The notes below the pieces were generated by a model that was not told the origin of the DNA, did not search any database, and saw nothing but the letters and a program-made list of their open reading frames with translations. Of a stretch of 64,000 bases of DNA, positions 40,101 through 51,205 are shown in pieces. The DNA lies in the NCBI GenBank assembly GCA_017590115.1, contig JAGGNK010003335.1, positions 3,100,001-3,164,000 on the forward strand. The letters run 5' to 3'. Position numbers and translations under genes: made by a program. This DNA is from Montifringilla adamsi. Its lineage: Eukaryota > Chordata > Aves > Passeriformes > Passeridae. Within the stretch, counting starts at the first letter, position 1, and the number at the start of each line of letters is the position of its first letter.

Positions 40101-40639
40101 TCTGGTAAAAATCTCAGTTATCTTTGCATACAGTTCAACGCTATATTGTCCTGCCACCTACTAATCAAAATTTGGGAAAAAGATGAATCTCCCAAAGTTA
40201 AACATATTTCTCTCCTATTGCACAGCACAGCTTGCTCCAGTTGAGGAGCTGATGGCACTATAAAAACTTCACTTTTTAAGGGGGTACTAAACGATCTACA
40301 AAATTTTGCTCTAGAACGAAACCTACTGTGGAAGGTTATTAGGTCAGAAATCTTTTCTTCACCTTCAAATGGTAAGATGCAAAAAGAAATAAAACAAATG
40401 GACTTTTGGAGCTGACATTTCAAAAAGTTCTTTGTACCTTAACTTCTATGGAAAACCTGGAGTTCCATTTTTTTAATTCCCCATCTTGACAATTCTACCT
40501 CATCACTCAATCATTCCTATGCTCATTCTTAACATGGTAATTAAGACTGGTAATTAAGAAGATGAGTGAGAATGAAAAGAACAAGAAAACAAAACACATC
40601 TGAGCACTTTGTTATCTTCCCTGGCTCAGTTAAGTACAT
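37118..40639. other. Non-coding stretch, no gene supported
   Basis: A+T-rich DNA with short frames. The minus-strand frame at 40118-40423 (101 codons) and plus-strand frames at 39448 and 39981 lack recognisable domains. No known repeat or RNA gene was recognised. Confidence 0.6.
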
Positions 40640-41090
40640 GCTCATTACTAAGTACCACTCACTCCACTGCCCCCTTTCCCATGCTGTTGGATTGGCTTTC
40701 TCCTTTCTCTTCCCCAGGCCTCTCTTGCAGATCCCTGCTCTTCCCATGCCTTTTCCATGCTCTCCCACTGGGTCAGGAGGGTCTTCTCCTCTGGGCATTC
40801 AAATGACTCAAACTCCATCTGAGTCCCTGCTCCAAGAGCAGAGAGCTTGTGGAGCAGCAGCTGCAGCCTGGGCCAGTCCCACACTCTTCCTCCTTGGGAA
40901 AGGAAAGCCAAGGAGAAATCCAGCTCCCAGCCCTGCAGGCAAGGTGACTCTGCAAATTCCCACCTGCCAGGACACAGGGGAAGGGATTCCCACCCAAAGA
41001 GGAAGCTTGTCACCCTAACAGCTCTCAGTGACATTGCAGCAAACCAAGGAGGAAAGAAGGAACATCTTCATCTCTTATGGTCAGGATAAT
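40640..41090. other. GC-richer patch with many overlapping frames
   Basis: About 450 GC-richer bases contain seven or more overlapping open frames on both strands, the longest 150 codons (plus) and 128 codons (minus). Open frames in nearly every phase are the signature of stop-poor composition and not of a gene. No domain is recognisable. The plus strand is pyrimidine-rich (repeated CCTTTCC, CTCTTCC, CTTCTCC). Origin unknown; an old mobile element is possible. Confidence 0.4.
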
Positions 41091-41171
41091 GACTCCGCTT
41101 TTTGGGGGGCTTTGTTTTAGAAGCATAATTTAAAAACAGCAAGAACTCCTTCAAAAGTCTCTAAAACCTCC

Positions 41172-41185
41172 ATTGCCCTGGCAAC
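41172..41185. promoter_or_regulatory. X-box-like RFX site ATTGCCCTGGCAAC
   Basis: Differs from the classical RFX X-box GTTGCCATGGCAAC at two positions, the first base and one spacer base. Both half-sites are otherwise intact with 2-base spacing. RFX factors act at promoters of ciliary and MHC class II genes and in distal enhancers. No promoter is visible nearby, so any role would be distal. Confidence 0.35.
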
Positions 41186-42641
41186 GTCTGCTGAGAGCAC
41201 TTGGAGAAAAGATTCACAGCAGAATTGCACTTCTGATAGCTGATGTACTTGCCAACTCTGAAAAGCCACCTGAGTAATGAACTATTGCTTTCTAATTGAT
41301 GCCTTCTGTTTCCCTCACTTCTATTCATTTTCCTCCCCGTAGAAAACCAAGAACATTTTTATGCCCTTTTTTCACCTCAAGTTCTTTTCTGAATAAAGGA
41401 AAATATTTTCAACATGTGAAAGGGTTTTTTGTTTGTTTGTTTTTAAATGAAACCAAGGAGACAACTAAAGCTCAGGGACATTTGATATTGCAACACTCAT
41501 TCTAATCTGATCTACCAATAAATACAGCAACCAAACAAGAAAAAAATCCAAACAGTATAGTTTTGACCTCTTCTACTTGTATTTTCCTATCCTTAAATTG
41601 CAGAAAACAGGCTGTTCATACAGAATGCTTTGGAGAAATCAACTTCTCATGTACTACCAATCAGATTCTGCATTATCAAAGTTAACATCTGCATTAAAAA
41701 CAAAGGAAAAGTTAAAGCTGGAAGAAGGAACTAATTATACAATCATTTGATGGTAGGCTTTCATAAAGGTAAGGGCAACTTTCAGCTATCCTTTTCAACA
41801 TATTAGGCCCAATTCCACTTTCCAAATTTGTTATCAATATGATAATTCCACACTTTCCCATCTGTAGACAGTCCAGTCTTCATAAAGGTAGCATTATTAC
41901 TACAAATACACTGAGGGGAAGCTATTTCAATTACCAGGAGACTGTGCAGCTCCAAGTCTATTTATTTCAATTTATGCAACTGTCTTGATATATGCGTGCA
42001 TAGAACTTTTATAAAGAATGAATAAATTCACCTTGAAATTGTACCAATTGACTTTGGCTGGGCTGGGCTGTGCAATGGAATCAGAATCACTGCTGAAATA
42101 AGCCCTGACAATGCTGATCAAAACGAAGTGGCTACTCATTTATTAAAGTGACAGCTCAGCAATGGTTTCAAGCAAGGGGCTGATGTGGCCTGGGGTGTCA
42201 GCCATGGCCCGGGGTGATTGCTGTGCCTAAAAGCTTTTGAGCCAGTTGTGCTCTCTGAAGCTGCCTCTGATGGAAATCTGACATTTCCTAAGGCTCCTGC
42301 ACCTGCCTGGATGTCAAGCAGCTGGTGTGAGTACTGTCACCCGTTTCAGATTGTTATTCCACGAGTGACAACTTTGCCCTGAGACTACATGCATGAAATT
42401 GATCCTTTTTCTCTTTGTTATGAGCAATCTGGTCAGGGAGAAAGCATCTTGGGTCAGGAATATGCACAAAATGCCCAACTCCCTAATTTTACAACTTCAT
42501 TAACTTAACAGCTGAAATGAATAATCACCAGAAATGCAATTTAAAACATATATTTGAAAGTTTTAGCCTAAGAACACGAGTTTGTAGAATTTATAAAGTG
42601 ATGGGTTTAGTGGTTTTCTCCTTTGAATGTTCAAGTACAGG

Positions 42642-42655
42642 ATTGCTATAGCAAC
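42642..42655. promoter_or_regulatory. X-box-like palindrome ATTGCTATAGCAAC
   Basis: TTGCTATAGCAA is a perfect 12-base palindrome embedded in a 14-base match to the degenerate RFX consensus, with the correct 2-base spacing. It differs from the classical site at three positions, so it is a weaker match than those at 41172 and 54819. Confidence 0.25.
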
Positions 42656-45499
42656 CCACATCCTGCTTTAAAATCAATGGCAATTCAGGCAAGACAAGCT
42701 GTTAAACCAGTGTAACAGGTAGGAATGTGCTTCCTCAGTTCATCTCAGGTGTTGCTACAGTGGAAGTTTAAGTTAAAGGAGGAATAACAAACTTTCAACA
42801 TGGTTTTGGAAAACAAGGTAGGGGGTGAGGGGGATGAATATCAGTGAATTTGGATTTGAGGAAGGGCTTAGCTGAAAGCAGCAGAGCTCATGAACAACTG
42901 AAACAGACTCCAGATTGTGCTCTTTGAGCTTTTGCAAAGAACAGAATTGAGTTTAAGTGAATCTGTGCTTTCCTGAAAATCAGTTTTAGCTTTGCTCTTA
43001 CGCATAAGAAATCCTCTGAAATGCAAACACAGAGGTGCTCCTCCATTGAGTCCTTCTGAAAGGAAAACCCCAAGCAGAACTAGCACAACCTTATGAAAGT
43101 TTTACTGTGCTGTTCACTATGAGCCAAAGGAGGTGCTGGCACTAATTTTTAATGTCCATTCAAAGCTATTGTTAAATGCTCACACTTCTAAAATTAATGT
43201 AATTCAGTGAGAAAATTTCTTCTGATAACCAGCTATTAGAAAATGTATCATGCACTAATGAAAGAATAATAAAGCATATTTTGGAGTGTATATCACTTCA
43301 TCTTTATGAATGTGCATGTCAGCCCTGATGCTGTCACCTGTAGTGCACTCAGACCTGAGTCGGGAACACTTTGTGGTTCTAAGCTGGATATCTGGTGACT
43401 CCAGACATTAAGCTGACTGGCAGGTTTACAAAGGCTCTTCTGTCTGGACATCTCAAAGACTGACACACTTCAAAAATAAATCTCAAACAGTAGAGGAAAA
43501 AAGTGGGAAATATAAGCAAGCTTTGTTTTGTTCTAATTCCTTGAACTCTTTCTGTTTTCCATAAATATTTATAGTAAATTGCAAGTATTCATCAGTTTCA
43601 GAATAAACATCACAATAGGAAAACAAATCTCTGTGTGTACTCCTCAAAAGGTGATGATAAGAAGTACTTATTTCCTTGTAATGAGGAAGCGCTGATTCCA
43701 GAAATTTTAATGCACGTCTGTGCAGGAATGAATATCAATTCCCAGACATTTGTAGGCATTTGCACAAGAGTATCAAATAACGAGAAAAAATGAAGAACCT
43801 CTTGGAATATATATTAATATTTTATATTGCTCAACCTATTGACACAGCAAGATAAAATTGCAATATGTGCCTACCTTCCTCACATCTGTGAAGTTGAATA
43901 AACCATCAAGCATTCCAGTGTAACTTTTGCAGGAGCTCTCTAATATCGAGAGAAATCCTTTGCATTTAGGGAAAAGGTGAAGGAAAGTTGGCTAGAAGTA
44001 GTACATAAGAAAAGGGTAAAAACCTAAGAAAAGCAAAAGATCCACAACACAAATGGTACAGATTGAATGAAACAGCATTTTTTATGATTCCAACCTCTGG
44101 TTTTTTGTTACTGTTGCCATACATTGAGCTCTTGGAACTGAATCCAGCAAAGAACCAATTCTCCTTTTAAGATGCATTCTGTGGTGTGAAAATCCTTTAA
44201 TGGATTTATGCTACATTTAAAGGTGGTAGAGTCTCCCTTCCAAAGTAGACTCCTGAATGTGAATATTTAAGTTGTCCTGTTTCAGATTATCGTGTATTAT
44301 GATAGTTAAATCATTTTCTTAGACCATTAAATATTCGGTCTAGTTTGGAATTAACTCTTCCTTCAATTTGCATCTTGGCATAGGAAGTTTCTATTGCCCT
44401 GACTTTATTCATCCCATCAATCCTAAATTTAACAGCAGCAGGGAAATATCACTATGTTGTTTTTATTGGCAATAAATAATTTTACTTGAGCCTTTCTGGG
44501 AAGATGGCCAGGCATTGCATCTGTGTTAAGTTATAATATTTCCAGAGATAGTGGGAGAAAAAGTTCATTATCATTTTTGACCCTTGGTGAAAACAGTTTC
44601 TTCAGTGTTATTAGGTGCTCTTGTCTGGCAAAAGCAAAGCTTCTTATTTCAGCCTGTACTCGTTTAGAAAATTACTTGAACTCTCTTGGTGTTTTCATAT
44701 TTACAGAGCTACACAGGGGAAAGAAATTTCATTTTACCAAAGACTGCAGAAATGCTGTGCAGGGACAAAAGACCCACCACAAAACCTTCTTCCATGACCA
44801 CTAACAACTCCAAATTACATGCACCACTTGATGCGTGCAACAGACAGTGTCCTCACTTTCCTCCCTCCAAGAACAGCACCTGGCACTGTGCACATCTGTA
44901 CTTCAGACATGCCCACCAGAGAGGACAGAAGGTGCAGCCTCATTCCAGACCACCTCAATCCACACAGACTCAGAAGTCACCCAGTGTTTAGCTATGCAAC
45001 ATTCTAAAATGCCCTTTACTGCTCTATTTTTCTGGATGTACAAATTTTCTGGGCAATAAGCCTTCATTGTTTTCAGTTGTTTAAGCTTTCTTTTTACCAT
45101 GGAAAAACCCTTGCTGATTTTCTCTTGCAGTATATTATCTTGTGGTATGTTTCCATGTGCACGTGATTCATGCTAATTATTTTTACAACAGGGAAAAGTG
45201 CTTCTTGATGTGAAGATGATGCCAAAATCCAACATTCTTTTAGGGAAAAGATTGCAGGTGAGTTGCTGACATGCAGACACCTCATGTTATTTTACTCCCT
45301 AGGGATACTACAAACTTCATTACTCTTTGAATGCCCGCTTAGGACTGTAACTTTTGCTCTCTCCAAGTCATGGCGCTGGTTTCAGGTTTCAACTGGTGTC
45401 GAGTTTCTCTTGAATGTTTTTAACGGTTCATAATGTCAACTTTGTAAACTTCCCAACAATGTCCTCGATTTAGTCTAATTGTCTTCTTGCAGCTATGAG

Positions 45500-45745
45500 A
45501 AATCAGCTGGCAGCTCTTGGAAGCGTTCCCCGTTAGAGCAGGGCGCTGTGATCCTTTCCTGCCGCTGGCACTCGGGACCGTGCGAACGCAGCCCTGGAGA
45601 GCCACGGCGCTGCCTTTGTCACTTCCTGCCGCAGCGTACAAATCACCATTCACATCACAACCGGAGCATCACGCTGCAAGGGGAAAAAAGCTCCTTCGTG
45701 CTCGTTCCTTGTCCTGACTGGTTCACAGATCACAGCGCTTGATTG
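45500..45745. other. CpG-dense patch in an otherwise CpG-poor window
   Basis: Roughly 17 CpGs fall between about 45524 and 45738, far denser than the surrounding DNA. Open frames exist on both strands (66-87 codons) with no recognisable domain. It could be a small CpG island or enhancer core, or a comparatively young LTR whose CpGs have not yet decayed. I recognised no TATA or poly-A arrangement that would settle this. Confidence 0.4.
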
Positions 45746-46237
45746 CACCTCATTCCCCCTTGCGTGACATGTACAGGCTCAGAAACACATTGCTCGTTCT
45801 CAGCCCATCCAATGCGATGCTTCCTTTCTCCCCTCACTGAAGTAACTCCTTACATTTTTCTTTACAACTCACAGCAACAAAGACATTCTTCCCATAATGT
45901 CTGGTTTTATTACTGTGGTTGCATAGGAAAATAACGACATCATGCCGTGCTTTAAAAACTGTGTCCCTGTCTGCAGTTAACTCATTCCATCTCTGAGATC
46001 ACTGCACGTGGCTGTGCATATCGAGTAAGTACTTTACCTGAAAAGAGATTTTGCACAATCTGAAAATGCCCAGGAGGCAAATTGTTTTATTAAAGTTCAT
46101 AGTTAAAATCAACTTGCAGAGGAAGGGTTATCTGTCTTTTCCAAATTCCCTGTTACAGCCTGACAGCTTGTGAAAAAGCCTGGCTAAACAATCCCTTCAT
46201 GCATGTTTAGCAACTGACAGTTTTCTTGAATGTGGGA
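45746..46237. other. Non-coding stretch, nothing notable
   Basis: Ordinary mixed-composition DNA between the CpG-dense patch and the TTTG tract. No gene, repeat or clear motif was recognised. Confidence 0.6.
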
Positions 46238-46490
46238 GTTTTTGTTTGTTGGGGGTTTTTTTTTTTGTTTTTGTTTTGTTTGTTTGTTTGTTTTTAGTTT
46301 TGTTTGTTTGTTTGTTTTTAGGGTTTTTTTTGTTTGTTTGTTTTTTGGTTTTTTTTTTTGTTGTTGTTGTTTGTTTGTTTTTAGGTTTTTTTGTTTGTTT
46401 TTAGGTTTTTTTTGTTTGTTTGTTTTTTGTTTTTTGTTTTGGTTTTTTTTTTTGTTTTGTTTTGGGGTTTTTTTGTTTGTTTGTTTTTTA
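46238..46490. repeat. T/G low-complexity tract (TTTG/TTTTAGG), free of C
   Basis: About 250 bases of T and G with only a few A residues, almost all in TTTTTAG junctions, and no C on the plus strand. GTTTGTTTG blocks alternate with T-runs and GGG/GGGG. Because the tract lacks C and almost all A, it stays open on both strands (a 101-codon Phe/Cys/Val frame and a 115-codon Lys/Asn/Gln frame). Both are artefacts. Confidence 0.95.
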
Positions 46491-47593
46491 CATTGCTGTT
46501 TAGCAGAACTACAAATCACAGCAGGGGTCAATTAGTGTGTCTGTAAATGTTTTTTCTGGTAGCTTTTATCCTTTAAGGCACCAGGTAACACCTTGAATTG
46601 AAATGTAAGCAGTTCTCTAGTACTATGTTCTGACCTTTGAGCTACTCACTGTTTTGTAAGGCAAAGGTTAGCTTTAATTCCCGCTGTTAAAGCACATTCC
46701 CACATGTGAGAGTCTTCTGCCTCTGGGTGCTGGGCTCTGACCCCCCCAGCACCAATCTCCTGCCCAACCTAAGGTTTCTGAGAGAGCCCCTGTCCCGTGA
46801 GGCTCCCCAGGGACAGATGGGACAGGGGTGGTGGAACACCCCATCCTTTCCTCCTCAAAAGCAGAGTTTTCTTCTCGCCTTAACACAAGCAGTGCCTCCA
46901 AAAGGTTTATATTTATTCATTACTACAAGGTCTGTGCAACCTCTATGATCATGATGAATTTTATTGATTACACTAAAACCAAAGCTTCACCAGGAACCGT
47001 CTTCCCTTGACTTAACATTCATAACTCAGTCCTGGTCTCTGCTAGTCTCTAGAGGATTAAATTGCACCTTACTTAGTTATATACAGTAGTGTCCACTCAG
47101 AATGCATAAGGAACTAAACCCATGCTTTTGTCTTTTTACCCCCACAGAACCATATTTAGTTCCTCAGACTCCAAAACTCAGTGAAAAAGCAAAGTAGAGT
47201 GAGGAGTGATTTCTTCATGACTGTTAATTTGAATGATGTGCTTGAATGCTTTTGATGTTTCACAACTAGACTCACTTATTCCCCTTCCTACCTGTTTCCC
47301 TTCATTATCATCTGATCTACCAAGAATTGCAGCAAAACTAATCCTGGCACAAATCCATCAGGAGAGGCACGCACCATTAGCCAAAAAACAGCAGACTCCT
47401 TGCCTGAGCTAACTTGAGGACAGGAAACCCATTTTCAATTATCCATTCTAGGCAAATTCTTACACATGAAACACTATTTGTCCAGTGCCTTCTATTGCCT
47501 TCAGTCCTCTCCTTTAGTGCCTGTTATTTGAATTACTTCCATATAAAAAGACTGAGATTGACACTCCAGACAATTCTAGTAGTGCTGCATTTA
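46491..47593. other. Non-coding stretch, no gene supported
   Basis: Mixed DNA with a GC-richer segment at 46670-46900 where frames overlap on both strands (75-80 codons) without recognisable domains. Nothing else was noticed up to the CR1 tip at 47594. Confidence 0.55.
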
Positions 47594-47656
47594 TGGAAGG
47601 ACTTGATGATCTGAGAGGTCTTTTCCCACCTAAAATGATTGTGATTCCATGATTCC
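47594..47656 (+). mobile_element. CR1 LINE fragment, extreme 3' tip
   Basis: TATGGAAGGACTTGATGATC is followed by GAGAGGTCTTTTCCCACC and a TGATTGTGATTCCATGATTCC tail, the order found at the very 3' end of CR1 with its ATTCYATG tail repeats. Only about 60 bases are recognisable, so this is a very short 5'-truncated insertion or the surviving edge of an older one. Confidence 0.85.
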
Positions 47657-49509
47657 CTAAAAAGCTGAAATTCTAATGTCTTTTTCCAAAATTAAAATAT
47701 TGATTTAGTGGTGTACTCTAAGAATTATTTGTCTATGTAAGCTTGTTCACTAACTACTCTTTTGATGCCTTCAAAATATTTCATCACGAATGTGGCAGCA
47801 AAAACTTATTTTTATTTTCATTCCAAGCAAAGACAAACTGATGCCTTTCAAAATTTCTGACAACAGCACTTTGTGCCTCTGAACAGCTAACAGCCAGTGA
47901 GCAGGGAAATCAGTTGGGATGACAGTCCCAGCATCAAGTATTTCTCAGTCATTTTTTATAAAGAATGAAAATGTTCCAATATGGGAGGCAGAAAGGTTTC
48001 CACCCAGGAGAAGGCAAAAACTGGACAGGATGCTTCAGTACAATCTTGCTGATCCAAAAGCAATTGCTGCTATCCACTGGAGAACTTCTTTGATTTTTTT
48101 TTTTTTTTTTGACAGATCTGTTCCCACACCTGATTTTATTTCTTTGGTTCTAGAAATTTTTTTGACAAATAGAGTTTTTTTATTAAAAATATAGAGGCAC
48201 ATTATCAAAACAGCATGATCAATTCTGTTTGTAATCTTTCATTTTTCATACAAATGGTGATAGATAAACATTTACTTAAGTAAAGACTAGCTTTGTTTGC
48301 AAATGACTACTACAATACAGCACTTAGAAAAGTAGATCAACAGTGATTTCACTGAGAACAGAAACATGTTTGATAAATAATTCATTTATACCTACTGTGC
48401 ATAATAATCACTGTTCTTAAGCCAGTATTTCTTGGAAAAAAATCATCAGTCAACAATTTGTCTGGAAACATGACATGGAACCTCTCTCACAATGGCAAAA
48501 AATCTAAACATTCATAAATAAGGCATCTCAGCTTATTAAAAAAATTAAACTCCTTCAAAATCTTGGTTTTCTTGCAGGTTTTACTTGTTACAGAGCATCT
48601 AACTGCAGATTCAGATGTCTAAGCAAGCCCTGATGAGCCTTCTGCCTCTGCATATTCCTCATAGCTGCAAACCTGTCCTGTCCTTGTACACAGCCCTGAC
48701 ACCCAGAGAAGCTCTCGTTGTGCTCAGGACTGGCTGCACCACCCGGCTGAAAACAGCACACAGGCAGTGCTTTGGAATCTGCAATGATTACTGCAGGTGA
48801 TTTTCTGTGAAGTTCAGGAAATCATAACACCCAAGAGAAATATTTCCTAGTCTGGAGGATGACTGCTTCTGTTCACTAGCATCACCTTTCATATCTGAGA
48901 GAGTATTGGAGCCAAACATACAGCTTCCTTATAAAATACAAATATCCTTCAGTGCTTGGAGTCCATGTAGATTCAGATGTAAATCACTCAAGAAAGAAAA
49001 CACTGCTTGTAAAAGTAAAGTTCTGATAATTAAACCCACTTGTATCTATTACTAAGAGTACCAGATACATGAGTGTATTTCACCAAAGGCTCCTGCCTAT
49101 TTCACACAGATCATCCTTTGACTAAAGCAGCTGGTGTCCCACATGTCAAATATCATTCTTTTTCATACTGTTAATCACCAAGAGTCCTAACAGAAAGTCA
49201 GGTTTGCAAGATGAACTGAAACTGTGTGATTTTATTTTCTTCCATAATTTACATCTAAGAGCTAAATACTCCCAGAAGAAGAAAAAAAAATCTATGCAGT
49301 TTGCACAACAGATGCAAATGCATACATCCTCCAATATGCTCAGAGGTTCAGAGGTGCATCCCAACCCAAGCTGAAATCAAGGCATCTTTCAGCTGGTTTT
49401 GAAGCAACTCAGAGTTCAGCCAGAGCCAGAATGAGCTCCTCTGGGGACACATGAGGCTCAGCATTGCTACTGTGGGACAGCCATCCCAGCACAGCAGTAC
49501 AGGATTCAA
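47657..49509. other. Non-coding stretch with one exon-like segment, no gene supported
   Basis: A+T-rich DNA containing T17 at 48094-48110. At 48580-48800 a GC-richer segment is bounded by an acceptor-like TTTTCTTGCAG on the left and a donor-like CTGCAG|GTGATT on the right. Its only open frame (61 codons) ends inside the donor, so a coding exon is unlikely; a non-coding RNA exon is possible. At 49350-49510 sequence continuous with the LTR that follows has no identified family. Confidence 0.45.
48094..48110. repeat. Poly-T run (T17)
   Basis: Seventeen T residues preceded by GA and followed by GACAGATC. No retroposon body was recognised next to it. Confidence 0.95.
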
Positions 49510-49887
49510 GGCAACCCCCAACGAAGGGAGAAATGATGAGGAGGACTCCATTGATATCAGAAGGTGAATTAATTGCTTTATTATTCTATATTCTATTACA
49601 TCTACACTGAATCTGCACAAGCACCCAACTCACTGAACAAAATCTTGTGACCATCTCCTGACCGACAGTCTGGACACGCGCTTGGCCCTGACAGGCCAAG
49701 GAAACAAAACCGCATCACTTTGGGCAAACAATCTCCATATTGCGTTCTGCTTTGGCACAAACACAGGCAGAGCAAATTAGATAAGAATTGTTTCTTCTTT
49801 CTCTGAGGTTCCTCACTATGATTCCCAGAAAATATCCTTGGGAAGTTGAGCCTTGCTTTTCTCTGTGAAGAGAAATGCGGCCGCACA
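49510..49887 (-). mobile_element. Solo LTR of an avian endogenous retrovirus (probably ERVL-like)
   Basis: On the minus strand it begins TGTGCGGCCGCATTTCTC at 49887. It then runs through CAAGGCTCAACTTCCCAAGG, a GAGAAAGAAGAAACAATTC segment and CAGGGCCAAGCGCGTGTCC. Further on are an AATAAA poly-A signal at 49582-49577 and a GGAGTCCTCCTCATCATTTC stretch near its end. This order and wording match an LTR I remember from passerine genomes. The 3' boundary is approximate and no target-site duplication was identified. Flanking DNA shows no gag, pol or env. Open frames of 90-117 codons inside it are chance frames on the LTR strand. Confidence 0.75.
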
Positions 49888-51182
49888 GCGGGGCTGGCCG
49901 CGTGCTCCGTGACGGGCACAGGGAGAGCGGCACAGCCACGCTGCTCTGTGCACACACGGAGAAACCTGACTGCTCATAAAACATGGACTTGGGGGAGGCT
50001 ACAAAGCATAAAAGCTTCTCCAAGGCCACAGGCTGGAGCCCTGGCTTTCAACATTTTGCTGACATGCAAGGACAGGTAAAGGGTTGTGTGACCAACACGA
50101 GTCGTGTCATTTATGTGCTGTTTGTGTTGCAGTAACATCTTATGCTGAATTGCTGTAATTAACTTATCCCAAAGGCTTTTGTAAGGAATGAGACCCATTC
50201 TGTTGAAAGTTTTTCAGCCTCTGTGACAAATGTTAGAAATTTCTTTATCCTCCATGCAAGCACTTGGAAAACAGGAGGACCACAGGATAAAGTGTGAACA
50301 GAAGCTCATATTAAAGCTAGGTGAGATAGCCTGCTCTCTCCAGCACACTCAGGAACCAACAGAGAAATCACATTTTCAAAGAGGGCAAAACCATTTGGAT
50401 ATAATCAATTTAAAATGTATTATGATATTGCCCTAGTCTTGAAGCAAGACACAGCAATAAATAAGAAAGTCACTGAAGAAAAATTGGAGAGACCCCTATA
50501 AGGATCTGAGGAAAATGGAGATAACTCCCTCAGAGCTTCTTACCAGATGCTGGCAATTTCACTGTTACACTGCACAAAGCAGATTTGTATTTCTATGACC
50601 TGGGAAAGATTAATCTGCTGCAAGCAACAAATTACAATTTGAATAATACATTCCAGGTTTCACCAACATAATCTCTAACCTTGATAAGAAAAGACACCCA
50701 TAGTAAATCACTTCAGCAGTCCCTTAAAAGGACAGAAAAAATATCAAATAGCAAGATATGGCAAATTAAGAACAGGTTTTTAAATTGAATCCTAGCTATA
50801 TTTTGATTCTAGCACAGGATATATGGCACTTTAAACGGACTGATAATTTAGTTATATCATGCTGGAAGGTCTTGGCTAGTTGTCATGTGATTCTGTCCTC
50901 TAAGCAGTTGTTGCTTTGATCCAAAAAAGTGAATCAAATGATGTTTACATTTTGAGAGGGGCTAGAAATCTCCTCAATTAAGTTTCTTTTAATTTTTCAA
51001 AAACTGATAAAATTAAATTATTACAGCTGTATACTTTTAATAACCGCAGAATCTGAATTATGCCCAATTTTATAAAGCCTTCAGTTTCTGCCCTGACCAC
51101 AAATTAACTGCTTAAAACTGTGCACAGATCTAACTTCAGTGCACTAGATTTAACTGAGATGAGGTAAGCCCTTGGCTGTCCA

Positions 51183-51205
51183 ATGCATAATTAATTAATC
51201 ATTGT
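51183..51205. promoter_or_regulatory. POU/homeodomain-like site in an A+T-rich element
   Basis: AATGCATAATTAATTAATCA combines an octamer-like ATGCATAA with overlapping TTAATTAA homeodomain cores. The following 250 bases add AAAATTAATTTAC, TAATTGTTAATTC and ATTTGCATGAAA, the last close to an octamer in the opposite orientation. The same TAATGCATAA core occurs in the cluster at 35.99 kb. Regulatory role is inference. Confidence 0.22.

Larger units (their letters stand above)
41091..45499. other. Non-coding stretch with two X-box-like palindromes
   Basis: Mostly A+T-rich unique DNA. Two RFX-like palindromes at 41172 and 42642 are listed separately. Frames on both strands near 42870-43090 and 44520-45060 overlap each other and have no recognisable domain. 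No known mobile element was recognised. Confidence 0.55.

Noticed and set aside
40566..41034. Frames of 150 and 128 codons on opposite strands, the longest in the window
   Set aside because: Almost every phase is open here, which reflects GC-rich, stop-poor composition. The peptides show no domain or conserved motif.
46290..46410. TTTTAGGG words suggesting interstitial telomeric sequence
   Set aside because: The hexamer TTAGGG is not tandemly repeated; the words are junctions in a TTTG low-complexity tract.
46184..46535. Frames of 115 (minus) and 101 (plus) codons in the TTTG tract
   Set aside because: Created by the lack of C and scarcity of A in the tract; the products are Lys/Asn/Gln or Phe/Cys/Val simple repeats.
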